This document shows, piece after piece, positions 53,445 to 63,778 of a stretch of 64,000 nt of DNA. A program made the position numbers and the translations under genes. This DNA is from Vigna angularis. Lineage: Eukaryota; Streptophyta; Magnoliopsida; Fabales; Fabaceae. Within the stretch, counting starts at the first letter, position 1. Every line of letters starts with the position of its first letter. Below the pieces are notes generated by a model. It searched no databases. It was not told the DNA's origin and worked only from the letters and a program-made list of their open reading frames with translations. Location: positions 6,687,501 through 6,751,500 of the forward strand of contig NC_068975.1 of NCBI RefSeq assembly GCF_016808095.1. The letters are read 5' to 3'.

Positions 53445-56198
53445 AATCAACTATCTTCCTTTAACAGTAAATTTACATCAAATCATTAAAATCCTAACTT
53501 AAGGGGTAAAGCTATATCTCTACAAGTGACACGACCTTACAATGATCACAACCAGAAAAATTATCAAGAAGCACACTTAAACAAGCCAAAAAATGACACG
53601 GCCTTACAATGATCACAAACAGAAAAACATTACAGAACATCAATACATTATGCATAAATCTATATCCCTACAAGTAAATAGCTACATGGCATTGAGTTGG
53701 TGCTAGTTTTTTCAAAGGCTTCTTTCCCAAGAAAAGCTCCAACAACACAACTCCAAAAACATATAGATCACTTTTATCAGTAAATATACCTACAAAAAAA
53801 ATTCAAAATGAAACTTCCTCAACAGTTCAAGTTTTGCAATAACTGTTTCTCCATGTCCCAAGAACATTCCTGGAAAAGTGATCCAAGAACATATCATTAT
53901 TAACGTTTAGTAGTTTGATTCACAGTCTCCCTTGATAATTAAAAATAAAGTTTCCATATGATCAAAGTTTTCAACTGAATAAAACAAAGGTATTATACTT
54001 CCAATGTTTCTCATCTCCAAGACAGGAATCAATTGAACTAGTCGAGAACAAATTTCAGTTCGCACCCTTAGGACATTTATTATTATTTTTTATGACTGAC
54101 AAGAAGTAGCTGGAGCAAACTAGGCATATGGGGATGTAAGGTGTAACATACAACATATTAATCTAATAATAATAATCTACATAAAGAAGCCCCTTTGTCT
54201 TCAACAAAAATTGAAAAATTTGATTTATTTCACGGTTACGAGATGTCAATCATGTTCATCATCAATAAAATAAATTAATTATGTACAACACATCTATAGA
54301 AACAAATAATGAATAAATGGTACAATAATGTTACTCACTTTCATAGAACGAAATGTGTAGTAGAAACCCTGCTTGAATAGTGAAGATATAATACACAAGC
54401 ATAAACTCAACGCATAGAGGCACTGCATTTGACTTCCACGCATAGAGGCTGTCTCTTGCCGCAATTGCCATAGAATCTGAAGTGCATCAATTTAAGAAAT
54501 TAGAATTGACCAGAAAATTACGATAGAAAAAAGCTATAGGCTCCCATGAGAATATTTCAACCCATCAAGGAGAAGGAGAATTAGGAGAAACATGTTCTCA
54601 TCAGCACTGATAGAACTAGCACCTATCCGATGAAATCAGAGACATTAAATGTCAAAAAGAAATCCAAATCATCAAACAAATTAAACTCAATAGAAGAGAA
54701 ACCCCCAACAAATAAATACATATTATCTGCCCATTTGGAATCTTCAAAGAGAATTTTGATGCAAAATATTTAATATAATCATTTTCCGGAATCTCTCCAT
54801 AATTAACAAAGCAAGTAAGAATCTTTTCCAATCTGAAAACAATAGGACAAAATTTAAATCTAGAATGCAGAATCAACTATATTGGACAACCATCTCCTTC
54901 AACATCATCGTGCCTCATCTTCAATAGGACAAAATTTAAATCTAGATTTTGAATTGTTTAGCACATGGAAAGAACTACATATACAAGTCTTTCTCTCTGT
55001 GGTTTTCAAAATTCTGCTATCTGCAAAGAAATAACGTGCGTGCCATCAAACCACAAAGAGGAAAACTATATGTATACAAGTTATTTTCTGGTCTTCGATC
55101 ATTCACAAATGTTCTTCAAATTATATAACATAATATCGAATATTATCAAAAATACATGTGTGCTGTGGAAACATAGAAAAAGAATATACAGTAATAAAAC
55201 TACTATATACCAGTAAGTTGACGTAGGAACGGTTTGACATAAATTATTTCTTCTTGGACTGTGTGCTCACCATACTCTTTTTCCTGATTTTGGTAATGTT
55301 CTTAATAAACTACATCAAGCTAGATTCGCTCTTTTTTCAAGCCCTGTATGAAACTAGATTAAACTATAGCAACTATAACATCTTAAACTAAATCTATTAG
55401 GTTTGAACTTTGGATCATGCTCTTCACCAAACCAGGAGGGATATTTCTAATAGGTATTGAAAGCAAGGTGTTATAATAGAGCTAGAAAACGATGGATGCA
55501 CCAAAGGAAAATAATGACAGTACTGATAACTTAGGGAATCTCTTTTTGTGAATGACATGCAAAAGCTATTGGTGATCCTCTCTTGCCTCTCAAAAGTAGG
55601 TAATAGGGAAAGTTTTAAAAACTTGGTTAAGTCAATGATGTTAAAGTGTAGTGTTTGGTACTTTATTATTAGCATAAAGGAATTGAAACATAATATTGAA
55701 AGAGTACATGTGTTGAATTAGTGAGTGAAAAATAAAGTAACAAATAATCAAATAGGATAAGATCATAAGTTCACTTTCCATTCTTTTATGTTTACCGATC
55801 TAAGCTAACTGATTTTTCAATTTATTTACAAGAGGTGATTCATATCCATGATACAAAATTGCAGTGATCATGCGGTAAATATCTTTGATATTATTAGAAT
55901 CAAACCAATATCTACTATATCTTTTATATGTATCAAATCATATGATTCAAATTGTGAATCTGTACAAAAGGTAAAAAATAGCAATTGTCCATATTTGCAT
56001 CTTTGAAACTATATTAAACAGAACATATGAACAACTATTAATATATGGACATAACTTACTAAAATTTGAATAAAATGCACAAACACGTGAAAAACAAATA
56101 TATACACAAACAAGATATAACACGAGAATACCTTCTCAAACTCTTGAAAGTTTGTCCACTATTAGGTCTTACCTTGGAGAACCCCAAAATTCCATCAT
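53445..56198. other. AT-rich intergenic DNA with one kinase exon fragment
   Basis: Apart from the fragment at 53683-53791 I see no gene, repeat or element end in these 2.7 kb. AGGACAAAATTTAAATCTAGA is directly repeated near 54844 and 54926. Confidence 0.5.
53683..53791 (-). pseudogene. Receptor-like kinase exon fragment
   Basis: On the minus strand, after a TTTGTAG splice-acceptor-like site, the frame reads [19 protein letters not shown] then FLGKKPLEKLAPTQC. This is subdomain IX of a plant receptor-like kinase (normally [18 protein letters not shown]), with the kinase Asp of DVYxFG present as DLYVFG. Only about 36 residues are recognisable and neither neighbour exon is found nearby. It probably belongs to a decayed gene copy. 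Confidence 0.75.
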
Positions 56199-56541
56199 TG
56201 ATTTAGGAAATCAGGGAACCAAAACAGATCACTCTCTTCTCATACCACACTCAAAACAACAAAAGATAAAAATATATGTATGTATTTTATTAAATCTTTA
56301 ATGTAAAGAAAGAAAAAATACAAGTAAGTATCCCTAAAGGAAGTCTCACTTACTCCACTGAAAATATGTCCAGTCGATACCCAAAAGAAAAAAAATATTT
56401 GATTACCCTTTCTCCATCTATTATGTTTTTATTTATACTCTCTCTCTACTAACAAACTAACCTCTTTTCCCGCCCTTAATTTCCTTCCCTTTTATTCCTT
56501 CTCTTTTATTCCTTCTCACGTATACCTTTAACTTCCTAACA
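56199..56541 (-). repeat. 3' LTR of the gypsy element
   Basis: The plus strand reads TGATTTAGGAAATCAGGG through TTAACTTCCTAACA and aligns along its length with 59477-59811, with many substitutions and a small duplication of TTTATTCCTTCTC. Confidence 0.85.
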
Positions 56542-57180
56542 TTACCCTCCTCCCCAACCTCAACCTTGTCCTCAAGGTTGGAACCATGAAACTTGATCTC
56601 ATGGATCCTTTTCATAATTGTGTTATCATATGAAGAGAACCCACTAGCTACTACCCTCCAATTTAGGTCTGGAGGCTTGGGTGGTGGTAAATCCTCCTCC
56701 AATGTCTTCCATTCTTCTTGCATTCAATTAACTTCTAGCATTTCATAAATGGAGTTAGCAAGGGAAGATTCAGATAATGCCTTCCTAAAATAAAAAAAAT
56801 ATTTGATTACCCTTTCTCCATCTATTCTGTTTTTATTTATACTCTCTCTCTCTACTAACAAACTAACTTCTTTTCTCGCCTTTAATTTCCTTCCCTTTTA
56901 TTCCTTCTCACGTATACCTTTAACTTCCTAACATTACCCTCCTCCCCAACCTCAACCTTGTCCTCAAGGTTGGAACCATGAAACTTGATCTCATGGCTCC
57001 TCTTCATCATTGTGTTATCATATGAAGGGAACCCACTAGCTACTACCCTCCAATTCAGGTCTGGAGGCTTGGGTGGTGGTAAATCCTCCTCTAATGTCTT
57101 CCATTCTTCTTGCATTCAATTAACTTCTAGCATTTCATAAATGGACTTAGCAAGGGAAGATTCAGATAATGCCTTCCTAA
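56390..57180. repeat. 392-bp tandem duplication of LTR end plus pol tail
   Basis: The block containing the inner part of the 3' LTR, the polypurine tract and the pol tail is present twice (about 56390-56785 and 56787-57180; CATTCAATTAACTTCTAGC at 56721 and 57113). Both copies keep the short frame beginning MQEEWKTLEEDLPPPKPPDL, which joins pol-tail sequence NLEDKVEVGEEGNVRKLKVY. The copies are about 97% alike by eye. Confidence 0.85.
56542..56565 (-). promoter_or_regulatory. Polypurine tract of the gypsy element
   Basis: On the minus strand GGTTGGGGAGGAGGGTAA lies directly before the 3' LTR. It overlaps the end of the pol-tail frame (EVGEEGNV), as is usual in gypsy elements. A second copy is at about 56934. 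Confidence 0.8.
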
Positions 57181-57346
57181 AGAAAGCTACGGGCCTCTTG
57201 CTTTGCGACAAAACTAGCCCTACTCTAGTGTTAGAAGCCTCACACTCCACGTAGAAGGTTTGGCCAAAATCGGGTAGAGCCAGTACAGGGGCTGTAGTAA
57301 CCGCTTCCTTGAGTTTCTGCATAGCTTCCGCTCCCACTAGGGACCA
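57116..57346 (-). pseudogene. Gypsy RNase H remnant fused to demethylase
   Basis: The last 76 codons of a 211-codon open frame (57751-57116). They match the start of the Ty3 RNase H region: WSLVGAEAMQKLKEAVTTAP, VLALPDFGQTFYVECEAS, RPVAFFRKALSESSLAKS, YEMLEV. The motif usually written TDAS reads CEAS here, replacing the first catalytic Asp with Glu. The join with the demethylase part is in frame, between ...ALLKGMFK and WSLVG. The frame ends at the start of the duplicated 392-bp block; the rest of RNase H and integrase are lost. Confidence 0.85.
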
Positions 57347-58862
57347 CTTAAACATTCCCTTTAACAAAGCTTCACGAATTAAAATTTGAGCACCATCTAA
57401 AGAGTTCTTGTACATTATGTTAGAAAGTTCTACTACATCAAGTCTCTTTATTATATCCCTCACTTCATCCCTTTCCATGTCTAACTGTCCCTGTACAGCT
57501 TCCAATGGCTCCACCTCAGCAATATAATCATCTTCAGTGCTTAATATGTCAATTTTGCGAATAGACTCTCGTAGTCCACTCATCATTGCACCACCAACAA
57601 CATATGTGTGCTCTTGGCAGGTTACTTCACCAGAAAAAAACAAGTAGTTATCAACTGGTATCCCTAATATATCATAGTCTTCTCCTGAGGCTCCAACCGC
57701 AACATTAGAATAAGCACCATAGCTAAAAGTATCCCTACCCCAATCAGTCACAAAATAGGCAACAGGATCTGGAATTGAATCCTACCCAAAAGGTTTTCGG
57801 AGAACCTTCAATGCATGTTTAACATGATCATAAGAGCTCAAGCTTTGACCATTTAGGGCTTATTTACCAACCACTAATGCAATAAGCACAAGAGCCCCAA
57901 TTGTTTTCCTAACATTCCATAACATAAAGTAGTGACCTCTACTGTTTCTCTCCTCAACTGCTGCTCCAAAGTAGTCCACAACATCATCCCAAAATACACT
58001 AGAAAATTCCAAAGCCACTTTATTTAGAACTCCATAACCAAGACACTGAACAAAAGAATATTTCCATTGTGGCAAAAGTCGGGAGAACTGTATAGTTTCA
58101 GCCTTCAAACAACCAAGTAGAATAATAACAAGGACAACACCACCAAAGAACTCATTGTCATTTGCTATAGAAACTTTGACTTTATAACTTTGACCAGGCT
58201 CCTTGATACCATATGACACATTTGTTACAACGTGGTTCAAGGGAATTGTAATTCCTTCTCCCAGGGACTCAACAACAGAACAATAACCCTCTTTAATCAT
58301 ATAATGAGCTCCTCCGAAACCCTCATACACATCATCTTGATTATAGTGGGGAAGAGAAACATCATTAAGTGAAGCAGCACAACCATACTCCAAATGATCA
58401 GAGTGCCAATCCATAACCCTCCTCTCCTAAGGGCTCAAAATCTCCTCATCAAGCTTTTTTTCCACAATATTGTCCCTTTTGGAATCAAATGGTCTATGTG
58501 CAGAATTATTTTGTTCAGTTTCTTCACTACTTTCGGTGCGTGCAGTATGTCGAATCTTGAGACCATATTCTAAACCGTCTTCAAGAGACATTTTCATTGT
58601 TTGTTCACCTTTCGAAGCAACAACCAATACAATGTCATCTATAAGGGTATTATATTCAGCTTCAAGTGCTTTATCCATATCTGTAGGAACTTTTTGTTCT
58701 GTTACTATGTCATAAAGAGGGCAATCATTGTTCAACATTGTCAACTCAAGGCCCAACTAAGCACAAATCAACGAGGAAGAATCTGATCTTCACTTAGTGG
58801 CCACATCAGCCTCAACACCTGATATAATGCTACCTCCAAGATCGAAAGGGATAGAAAGTGAG
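57347..58862 (-). pseudogene. Captured LSD1-type histone demethylase segment (LDL3-like)
   Basis: About 505 codons in one frame match the amine-oxidase domain of plant lysine-specific histone demethylase homolog 3, as I recognise it. Blocks in order: FDLGGSIISGVEADVAT, LGLELTMLNNDCPLYDIVT, ALEAEYNTLIDDIVLVVA, a variable linker, YGCAASLNDVSLPHYNQDD, GAHYMIKEGYCSVVESLGEG, LGYGVLNKVALEF (Lys equivalent to the flavin-contacting Lys of LSD1 enzymes), WDDVVDYFGAAVEERNSRG, then the FAD-binding end FSGEVTCQEHTYVVGGAMMS. Nonsense codons occur near 58805, 58770, 58427, 57860 and 57786, all in frame, with no frameshift. It lies between gag and RNase H. The N-terminal SWIRM part is absent, and no intron is evident. 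Confidence 0.88.
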
Positions 58863-59473
58863 GACTGATATGGTTTACCCGATGCTTGCGGCTCCAAGAT
58901 TTCAAACTCTTGGATGTACTCGTTGACGCTTCCTTTTTGTCGCACCGCTACCAGGTTCTAAAAAATAATGCCCTGATTTAGTTCGCCAAACCTCCACGTT
59001 AGAGCGTCGGTGAACATCTTCTAAGTCGGATGTCTATTTTTCTTCTGCGAGAAGCGGAACCAATAGCTCGCGCCTCCCTTCATGCATATATAGACGAGCT
59101 TCATCTTCTCCTTCTCTGTAATGCTCTAGAGGTCTAAGGATTTCTCCGCCTTTGCGAGTCAGCCCATGGGATCCGCACTTTCAAATGTAGGTAGTTCAAC
59201 GCGCTTCATCCCACTACGTTGAACTTCTCCTTTGTCTTATTTCGATCCATCTTCCAAGTTTTTCGGTAGTCGTCGTTCCTATTCTGCATTGAGGGAATCA
59301 CGGCTTCCTTCGGAACTTCGATTTTGGTTCCTGGTTCGTCGTCCAAGAGCTCGTTGGAATTCGTAAGTCATCGCTCGCATCTCCACCTTCATTTCTTCCA
59401 CTGTCGACTCAATCGCCATCACTTGTCCCTCCATTCTTCTTCTCTCTGCAACAGATCCGGCAGGTCGGACCAA
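58863..59473 (-). pseudogene. Gypsy Gag remnant
   Basis: It starts MVRPAGSVAERRRMEGQVM just inside the 5' LTR. The minus-strand frame then reads MKRVELPTFESADPMG, EKMKLVYICMKGGASYWFRF, FTDALTWRFGELNQG and AVRQKGSVNEYIQEFEIL, the usual gypsy gag order (substrate-like PxFxGxDP-W region, YxxxG..YWF, FxxL..RFG, QxGSVxEYIxxFE). About six in-frame stops interrupt it, and it passes without a shift into the demethylase at about 58862. No zinc knuckle is left; the join removes it. Confidence 0.85.
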
Positions 59474-59476
59474 AGT

Positions 59477-59811
59477 TGTTAGGTTCCTTTATTCAAGGAA
59501 CCAAAACATATCACTCTTTTCTCACACAACACTCAAAACAGCAGAAGATAAAAGTATATGTACGTATTTTATTAAATCTGTAATGTAAAGAAAGAAGAGA
59601 TACAAGTAAGTATCCCTAAAGGAAGCCTTCCTTCCTTCACTGGAAAATATGTCCAGTCTAATACCCAAAAGCAAAAAAATATATGATTACCCCTTCTCTA
59701 TCTATGTTGTTTTTATTTATACTCTCTCTCTACTAACAAACTAACCTCTTTTCCCGCCTTTAATTTCCTTCCCTTTTATTCCTTCTCACGTATACCTTTA
59801 ACTTCCTAACA
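59477..59811 (-). repeat. 5' LTR of the gypsy element
   Basis: 335 bp, plus strand TGTTAGGTTCCTTTATTC through TTTAACTTCCTAACA. The outer terminal inverted repeat TGTTAGG/CCTAACA is perfect. On the minus strand TATAAATAAAAAC (about 59710) could be a TATA box. Confidence 0.87.
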
Positions 59812-60457
59812 TATTATTAGGAAGGTTTCTCTTAGTTGAAATAGGCTCTGGGAAGAAATAATCCAAACCTTTGTGAGCAAATTTCAACTATATAATACAT
59901 CAAATTAATCTTCAAAAGAGCCAAGAAAGAATTGTCAAATGTGGAAGGCCTACAACTTATAGTCATCAAATGAATCAGTCAAAGCCAATAACATATGTGA
60001 AAAAGAAAAAATCCTTTTAAAGGTGAAAAAACTTGAGGATGAAAATAACTTGATCAAAATGTCACATTTAAATTTGTGAAAGCTAAATAAACTAAAAGTA
60101 AATAAACTAAAAGTTAATAACCAAAGTTCAGAAATCAAATAAAAAACTAACCTATAAAATTATAAGAACATAACAAACTCAATAAAATTCAATCACAATT
60201 CACATGGATTGGGAAACGAAAGGATAATGATTTCAGAGATTCTAGTACTTCTGATTGAAACACAAAATCAACTTGAAAAATTGAAAAACCAATAACTTCT
60301 TAAAATAAAAGAGAGTTGTTCAACACCAGAGCAAGATCCATTGTGATGATTCTAGTACTTCTGATTAAAGATTTATGTACTATTCTGAAATTTCATATGA
60401 GAGTTACCAACACAATCGGATAACATAAGATCCACCACATCTTGCAGCATGGATTGG
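59812..60457. other. AT-rich intergenic DNA
   Basis: I see no gene or element. GATTCTAGTACTTCTGATT is directly repeated at 60238 and 60347, a roughly 109-bp spaced duplication. Confidence 0.5.
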
Positions 60458-61725
60458 TGTTAACCCTCGGCAAGTCTACCAAATCGTATCAAGTAATAAT
60501 AAAATGGTAAGACCAAGTATCATTTTCCAAAGGACTCACGGCCTAAACAGTTATGTGATTTGTTAATTATCTTAGACTTGTAACCGAAAATATTGTTGTT
60601 GGACCATGAAATATAAACATGAATGCCAAGTTTTGATCAATGGACTTGAAAGATGCAAAAATGGTTGATGTATACTATGAATGATTATGTTGTTGGGGTT
60701 TCCGATTCATCCTATCCACTCTCATGTATTCAAGAATTCATCTTTCTTCATTAATGTTAATGCCACATTCTAATTTACCTTAAACCTGATGTCTCGGTGA
60801 AGAAAGCCTACTCCTAATCACTATTTAACAATGTCTTGTCTCCCTAGCAATTATTCATGCATTACAATCGCATAGCAGCTTAAAGGCAACCAATCCTCCT
60901 ATACCTATATCTAGGCAATATTGCTCTTGGGAGAATTTCTTCAGTTCTAGATTTACTTATATGTGTCCATACAAATAACATCAATGATCATGCAATTGAA
61001 TGAGTTAAATAAAGCATGCATAGAGTATAGAAGAAAAACCCTAACAATTAATAAAAGAAAGCATATAGATTAAAGAACCAATTCAATACATGAGAGTTTC
61101 AAAGGATTACATCGATTTTCCAACAACAATGAAGGTTTGGTTCACCATAGACGTGGCGAAACTAGATGAAAAACAATGAAAGATAGAACCCTAGAAGGTG
61201 AAGAATAGAGCTTGAGCATCCAAAATTCTCCTCCAAGGGGTGAAGAAAGTGTGATTTTGCCTCTTTCTGGCCAAAGATACTAACCCTAATTCGGCTAAAC
61301 CCTTATATAGATTCCTAAAAATTACAGAAAATAAGCCCAAACTAAATGGCGCTCAGCGGTAATTAGCGCTCAGCGATAGGTGCGGTTCTTCTATTTTGAC
61401 ACTCAGCTGCAGTTTTGCCCCTCAACGTTGACTACGAGACTTCAGAGTACCGCTCAGTGGTAAAAGTGTCGCTGAGCAGTAAGTACGACTCTTCTTTTGT
61501 GCACTTTTCCTTCCTGTTCTGAGTCCAACTCCTGGCTACTTCACTTCTTTCATTCAATTCATCTTAAAATCTGCCAAAACAAGGAAAACCAAGCATAAAA
61601 CCTATCCAACTCTCTTATTTCCACAACATAAGCAAAAACATGATTTCAAGCTAATTTCTAAGTCATAAAGGTTGTCTTTAAGGTCAAAATTAAGTATAAA
61701 AATAACATTTTTTCAACTATTATTA
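60458..61725 (-). repeat. 3' LTR of the partial copy
   Basis: The plus strand starts TGTTAACCCTCGGCAAG and ends TTTCAACTATTATTA. It shares with the solo LTR at 6368-7493 the GAGGGTTAACA end, a different variant from the CCATCA end of the nested element, so at least two subfamilies are present. CCGCTCAGTGG-type motifs lie at 61340-61480. Confidence 0.88.
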
Positions 61726-62554
61726 CACCCCTAAACTTAGAACTTTGCTTGTCCTCAAGCAAACAAGATGTAACTCAGTCTTCCACCAATCCATACAATG
61801 GTTCACCACATTCAAAACTCTTTTTTCCAAGACAAGTAATTACTCAAATCAGCTCATCACAAAGAATTTAGTCAAGATGCACACATGCCTTAATGTTCAC
61901 ATAATCACATAGTATCCAACAAATGTTATTCTCGTGAATGATCTATTAACTAAGGATAGATGTAAGCATGTGCTCATGGAATCTTTCCTCACCAGATAAA
62001 GTGTTTCACTCAAACACACAAGTGTATAAGAGGTCAGTCCTTCACTGTACTATCACAATGTCACATGAATTAACTTTGTCTTTCATTTAAGCACAATCAA
62101 ACAAATTCACAAGCAAGTATCATCACAAGGACTTTTTTATGGCTTATAATGTGGCTGGGCTAACAAGAAAATTGGTTTTTCTGGATCACAAAATCCACGA
62201 GTTAAGTTAATCATCTAAACATAACCATCTTTCCTTCATTCCAACTTTCTTTTGCATTGAACCTTTCTTTTTCTTTCTTTTCTTTTCCTTTTTATTTTAC
62301 TTTTCACATGCTTAGCTCAATGCTTTTCATATTCCCTTTTTAAACCTCCCAACAACCCCAAACTTGAACATTTATCAATACCACAAGATATCTTCAACTC
62401 AACTCAAGGTAAAGCTTTTCAAAAAGGGTTTTCTATCATGTTGAAAGCTAAGGGTTCAAAGGATATAACACATTGTGCTCTCTTTTATTGGGCTAAAATC
62501 ATGCATTTGGCTAATAAAGGGTTACCAACAAATGGCCTTGATCATATGATACAT
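61726..62554 (-). other. 3' non-coding region of the partial copy
   Basis: Collinear in reverse with 42190-43021, including CCCCTAAACTTAGAACTTTG (polypurine-like tract) and CCAACAACCCCAAACTTGAAC. No gene. Confidence 0.75.
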
Positions 62555-62715
62555 TGATTCGCCAACAACAAAATAAGTTTAGTTCTCCATCGTCATGGAA
62601 GAACAAGATGAACAATGGAATGAAAGAAAGGAAGAGATAGAAAACCCGAGAAAGAGAAGAGGAGAGCCGTCACCATCTCCAATTCTACCCCCAAGGGGGT
62701 GAAAAGTGTGTTTCT
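62555..62715 (-). repeat. LTR fragment displaced into the interior
   Basis: GCCAACAACAAAATAAG through CCCCCAAGGGGGTGAAAAGTG resembles the middle of the family's own LTR (compare 61105-61250 and 19285-19430). It replaces about 430 bp of 3' non-coding DNA and the acidic tail of the neighbouring gene that are present in the intact element. Confidence 0.7.
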
Positions 62716-63778
62716 GCTTCGTCCCACCTATGTGCTGGAGGTGTATCATACATCCCAATAATCATCTCAGTTGTGGCCACCTACCCTCTTTGAATGGATT
62801 GCATCCTAGCATCTATAAGAGACATATACATGTCCCTCATCTAAAATGGCTCTGCCTCATGAGGCTTTGCAGATGTCTGGCCCTATGGTGGTCATCTCCC
62901 TCTACGAGGATGGCGTGGTGGTACTGGCTGAGCTGCCTCATCACCTCCACAATACTTTCTGTAATAAGCCTCATGAATAGCTTTCCTAGGCCTCTCAAAT
63001 GGTGGTGCCGAGATATTCACCCCAACTAGCTCACATAGGTGTGTAATCAAAGAGGGATGACCCAAGGGTGCTTTGTTGTTCATAGTGCTGGCACACACCT
63101 GTATCTCATTAGCTATGACATGGCCAATGTTAATGCTCATCCCTCTGAGCACACAGTACAAAAGAAGTGCCCTACTAACAGTAATATCCAAGACATGTGA
63201 GCACGACTGGATGTTGGCATGAGAAACTGTCATCCAATACTTTTCTAGAGGAGTCAGATCAGCTCTCTTGATGTTCACAACTGCACCATTCCTGTTTCTC
63301 TGAAAGTGCCCTCCAAGCACACATAGCACACTCTCCACATCACCAAAGTCCGCTCCTTCTTCCATATTTAAAGCAAACTAACACTGCTCACCAGCCCATT
63401 CAGTATCTAAAAATTTGTTAATGGAATCAGGATCATACTGAATGACGTGTCCTTTAACATAGCTCAAATAATCCTCAGTAGGATGATCACCCAATCTCCT
63501 TGTGTTGGTGTAGAATTCTTTCCCACTGCTATGTTAGCTGGTACAGGATAAATGGCTAGCTTCCCCCAATTCCTGTTCTCCAATTTCTCTCCAAACTGTG
63601 GAGCAAAATCAGGTTTCAGTCCAGCCTTCCTTTCCATTAATAGCCTCCTATCTTGGATAGCATTGAAGTGACGCTCATGCTTGCGGGAAAGGAACTTGTT
63701 GGAGTAAGAGCGGTATGGTTCCTTATCCTTCCTCTTTGATCCCAAAGTCTTAATCCTCTTGCCCGATTAGGAGGTCAT
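62715..63778 (-). pseudogene. Broken putative plant transposon protein gene
   Basis: The start Met lies at 63778, with a stop at codon 4. The frame reopens (63745-63464: FLSRKHERHFNAIQDRRLL, FAPQFGEKLENRNWGKLA), shifts near 63500, reads YDPDSINKFLDTEWAGEQC with a stop, then 63365-62892 is open for 157 codons (MEEGADFGDVESVLCVLGGH, NIKRADLTPLEKYWMTVSH, NKAPLGHPSLITHLCELVGV). The remainder (MRDMYMSLIDA, GMYDTPPAHRW) has two more stops and ends in the displaced LTR fragment, so the acidic tail is lost. It is the homologue of 40518-41753. Confidence 0.85.

Larger units (their letters stand above)
56199..59811 (-). mobile_element. Ty3/gypsy retrotransposon with captured histone demethylase
   Basis: LTR-like ends of about 340 bp lie at 59477-59811 (5') and 56199-56541 (3'), both starting TGTTAGGAAGTTAAAGG on the minus strand. 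Between them, on the minus strand: a gypsy gag piece, an LSD1/LDL3-type demethylase segment, an RNase H remnant, and a pol tail. A G-rich polypurine tract precedes the 3' LTR. Protease, RT core and integrase are missing. The LTRs are clearly diverged and I cannot read a matching target duplication, so it is not recent. Confidence 0.82.

Noticed and set aside
58470..58786. Plus-strand frames opposite the demethylase
   Set aside because: Antisense shadows of the captured segment.
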